Below, one piece after another: positions 62,069 to 64,000 of a stretch of DNA of 64,000 nt. Every line of letters starts with the position of its first letter. Position 1 is the stretch's first letter. The stretch spans positions 62,001 to 126,000 of the forward strand of contig NZ_JACFPL010000004.1 of the NCBI RefSeq assembly GCF_016102005.1, given 5' to 3'. The notes below the pieces were generated by a model. It made no database searches, was not told where the DNA came from, and saw only the letters and a list, made by a program, of their open reading frames with translations. The translations under genes and the position numbers were made by a program. This DNA comes from Bifidobacterium choladohabitans. Its GTDB lineage: Bacteria; Actinomycetota; Actinomycetes; Actinomycetales; Bifidobacteriaceae.

Positions 62069-62095
62069 GGTTGTTACCTTTCCTGATCCGTCGTT

Positions 62096-63394
62096 TCAGA
62101 AGACCAGATAGACCAGCATGGCCACCAGGGTCATGGTCAGGCCCACCAGGAACTCAAAGGGGACCACCTTCATCCGCTCGCCCAGGGTCATGTTGATGGA
62201 TTTGGCGGTTACGTGGAAGTAGTTGCCGTGGGGCAGCTGGTCGATGACCGTGGCGCCCGCCTGCATGGTGACGGCGGCGGCCACCCCCGAGGTGCCGAAG
62301 GCCAGGATGGACTTGCCGAAGGAGCTGCTGCCCAAAATGACGCCCGTGGAGGTGGAGGCTGTGGCTGCGGCCATGAGGATGCCGGCGATGGGGGCCAGCA
62401 TGGATCCGGGCACGCCCATGGCGTGGATGATGTTGACGATCTGCTTGGGCAGGTCGGAGCTGGTGATCAGCCCGCCCAGGGCTCCGGCTCCGATCAGGAT
62501 GAGGACCACATCAACCATGCGCTGCAGGCCGGCGCTGGTGTACGTGAGGATTTTGCCGCCCTGTCCCATGGCCAGCAGGCCCAGGATGGATGCCAGGGGC
62601 AGGATGTACATGGCATCCACCTGGAACCGCTCCAGCAGGCCGATGTGCAGAATGGAACCCACGGGGTTGAGCAGGAGCAGGACCACGGCGGTGATTGGGG
62701 CCACCAGGGAGCGTCCCAGGGAGGGCAGATCCTTGTCCTTGGAGGCTTTGGCTGCGTCCTCGCCCAGGTCGTCCATGGTGACGATCCGTCCGCGATGCTG
62801 CATGACGGTGGCCAGCAGGACGGCCATGGCCAGTCCGCATAAGGCCGGTATGAAGCTGCCGATCATGACCGCCGAGGGCTGTATGTGGAATCCCGAGGCC
62901 ACCGCGATGGTGTTGGGATTGGGGGAGATGATGTTGCCGGCCTTGCCTCCGCCGGACAGCGCGATCAGCAGGGCCAGCTTGGAGATCTTGAGCCGGCTGC
63001 CGACCTCGATGGCGATGGGTGCCACGATCAGGACGGCCACGGGGATGAAGACTCCGACGGCGCAGATGATCATGGTGGCCAGGGCCAGGGAGAGGATGGC
63101 CATGCGCTCGCCCAGGCCGTCCACAATGGCCCGGGCTATCCGGTTGGCGGCGCCGGACTCCATCATGACCCCCGCCAGCACGCCGGCAGCCAGGACCCGG
63201 ATGACCGTGCCCATGACGCTCTGGGAGCCGGCCACCACGATGTTGACGGTCTGGCCCAGGGAGGCACCCCCGATCAGGCAGCCTACGATGGCTCCCAGCA
63301 TGAGCGCATAGGTGGTGTTGAGCTTCTTGAGAATGAGGATGATGGCCAGGGCCAGACCCAGCAGGGCGGCCCACCATGACAGGGTAATGTCCAT
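62096..63394 (-). CDS. GntP-family permease, probably for glycerate
   Basis: A protein of 432 residues with about twelve hydrophobic helices spread evenly. The conserved elements SGGGKAGNIISPNPNTIAVA and the TASTSTGVILGSSSFG region are typical of GntP proteins, which take up gluconate and related sugar acids with protons. The adjacent glycerate kinase suggests glycerate as substrate. Upstream is a region of about 200 bases shared with the divergent regulator gene. Confidence 0.9.
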   Translation of the reverse strand: MDITLSWWAALLGLALAIILILKKLNTTYALMLGAIVGCLIGGASLGQTVNIVVAGSQSVMGTVIRVLAAGVLAGVMMESGAANRIARAIVDGLGERMAILSLALATMIICAVGVFIPVAVLIVAPIAIEVGSRLKISKLALLIALSGGGKAGNIISPNPNTIAVASGFHIQPSAVMIGSFIPALCGLAMAVLLATVMQHRGRIVTMDDLGEDAAKASKDKDLPSLGRSLVAPITAVVLLLLNPVGSILHIGLLERFQVDAMYILPLASILGLLAMGQGGKILTYTSAGLQRMVDVVLILIGAGALGGLITSSDLPKQIVNIIHAMGVPGSMLAPIAGILMAAATASTSTGVILGSSSFGKSILAFGTSGVAAAVTMQAGATVIDQLPHGNYFHVTAKSINMTLGERMKVVPFEFLVGLTMTLVAMLVYLVF

Positions 63395-63592
63395 GTCAGT
63401 TCCTTTGATCCGTAACTTGTGCCAGGGACCAGGGTCAGCATCGTCGTAGTTGCCGGACCAGTAACGATCCCATAATTTTTCTCACTTTCAGTGTGGCTCT
63501 GTTGTGCACTTTTTGCCAGGGCACCCATACCCGAAAAGCGATGGATGGCGCTGGCGTAAATGGTTCATGTACCATGTTCGTAGGGAGGCGCC

Positions 63593-64000
63593 ATGACCAT
63601 AGACCCTGCGACGGCGCAGACAATCGTCGACAATCTCAAGGATGTAATCGAGTACAACATCAACTTTTTCGACACCGAGGGAACCATGGTGGCCAGCACT
63701 GATCCTTCGCGCATCGGCAGCTTCCATGACGCGGCCCGTCAGGCGGCCGTTGACTGTCGAACCGTTGCCGTGGATCGTCGGCATCCTTATCAGGGGGCCC
63801 GTGACGGGGTCAACGTGCCGGTGGTGCTCAACGATGCGGTGGTGGCGGTCATCGGGATCACGGGTCCTGTGAACAAGGTGGGCGCTCTGGGCGGGATCAT
63901 CGAGCGTATGACCGAGCTCATGCTCTTCGCCAACATGGAGCAGATCGCCCGATTCAACCGGCGGATCATGACCAGCAACCTGGTCAACCTGTTGACCCTG
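63593..64000 (+). CDS. CdaR-family transcriptional regulator, N-terminal part
   Basis: The gene is cut by the window end; 136 codons are visible with no stop. The start ATG 63593 follows TAGGGAGGCG. The visible protein is a putative sugar-diacid recognition domain: QTIVDNLKDVIEYNINFFD, ASTDPSRIGSFHDAA and PVVLNDAVVAVIGITGP. CdaR-type proteins activate genes for glycerate and sugar-acid use, in agreement with the divergent permease-kinase operon. Confidence 0.88.
   Translation, partial: MTIDPATAQTIVDNLKDVIEYNINFFDTEGTMVASTDPSRIGSFHDAARQAAVDCRTVAVDRRHPYQGARDGVNVPVVLNDAVVAVIGITGPVNKVGALGGIIERMTELMLFANMEQIARFNRRIMTSNLVNLLTL

Overview
The window reads as the chromosome of a high-G+C actinobacterium, most likely a Bifidobacterium or close relative. 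The reasons are a bifidobacterial PFNA-type cluster (kinase, fibronectin/Ig protein, MoxR ATPase, DUF58, transglutaminase-like protein), an AdnAB-type helicase-nuclease pair, the actinobacterial order dapB / dapA / RNase J, and many ATGA/GTGA overlaps. This assignment comes from family recognition only; no database was searched.

Left flank (1-25075). The 3' end of rpoC closes with a strong terminator. A minus-strand cluster follows: Ser/Thr kinase, 1810-residue Ig/Fn3 membrane protein, MoxR ATPase, DUF58 protein, and a transglutaminase-fold protein whose three catalytic positions are all replaced. Divergent from it run adnA and adnB (DNA end resection), a GNAT acetyltransferase, an MFS transporter and dapB.

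Island (about 25.1-48.7 kb). This block separates dapB from an intact dapA-rnj pair. Much of it (about 26-41 kb) is visibly less G+C-rich than the flanks. It encodes a type VII secretion-like locus: a WXG100-type protein, a membrane Ser/Thr kinase, a small membrane protein, a 1774-residue Ig-like surface protein, an EssC/EccC-type ATPase with a fused ubiquitin-like domain, an FHA protein, a second helical-hairpin protein, a putative effector with a WXG/LXG-like N-terminus, multi-pass membrane proteins, a DUF805 protein, two YbjN-fold (chaperone-like) proteins and an EssB/DUF6382-like protein with an FHA domain. I do not see EssA, EsaA, EccB, EccD, EccE or mycosin genes here, so the architecture is atypical.

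The island is bounded and punctuated by decayed copies of its neighbours. A dapA'-rnj' relic lies directly after dapB. A second dapA''-rnj'' relic is fused to an effector C-terminus at 46.1-46.7 kb. The intact dapA-rnj pair closes the right side. Effector C-terminal fragments, each followed at once or after a short scar by a related membrane protein, recur at 42, 46.4-47.6 and 47.6-48.7 kb. I read this as a tandem duplication whose two copies decayed in different places, creating an array of effector-tail / membrane-protein cassettes like those of polymorphic toxin loci. This is the most interesting part of the window.

Right flank (48.9-64 kb). Ordinary housekeeping and metabolic genes: dapA, RNase J, a zinc alcohol/polyol dehydrogenase, a class 3 lipase-like hydrolase, pepN, glmM, def, a SRAP-domain protein, a zinc alcohol dehydrogenase, and a glycerate module (glycerate kinase, GntP permease, divergent CdaR-type regulator cut by the window end). 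I saw no rRNA, tRNA, CRISPR array or transposase.
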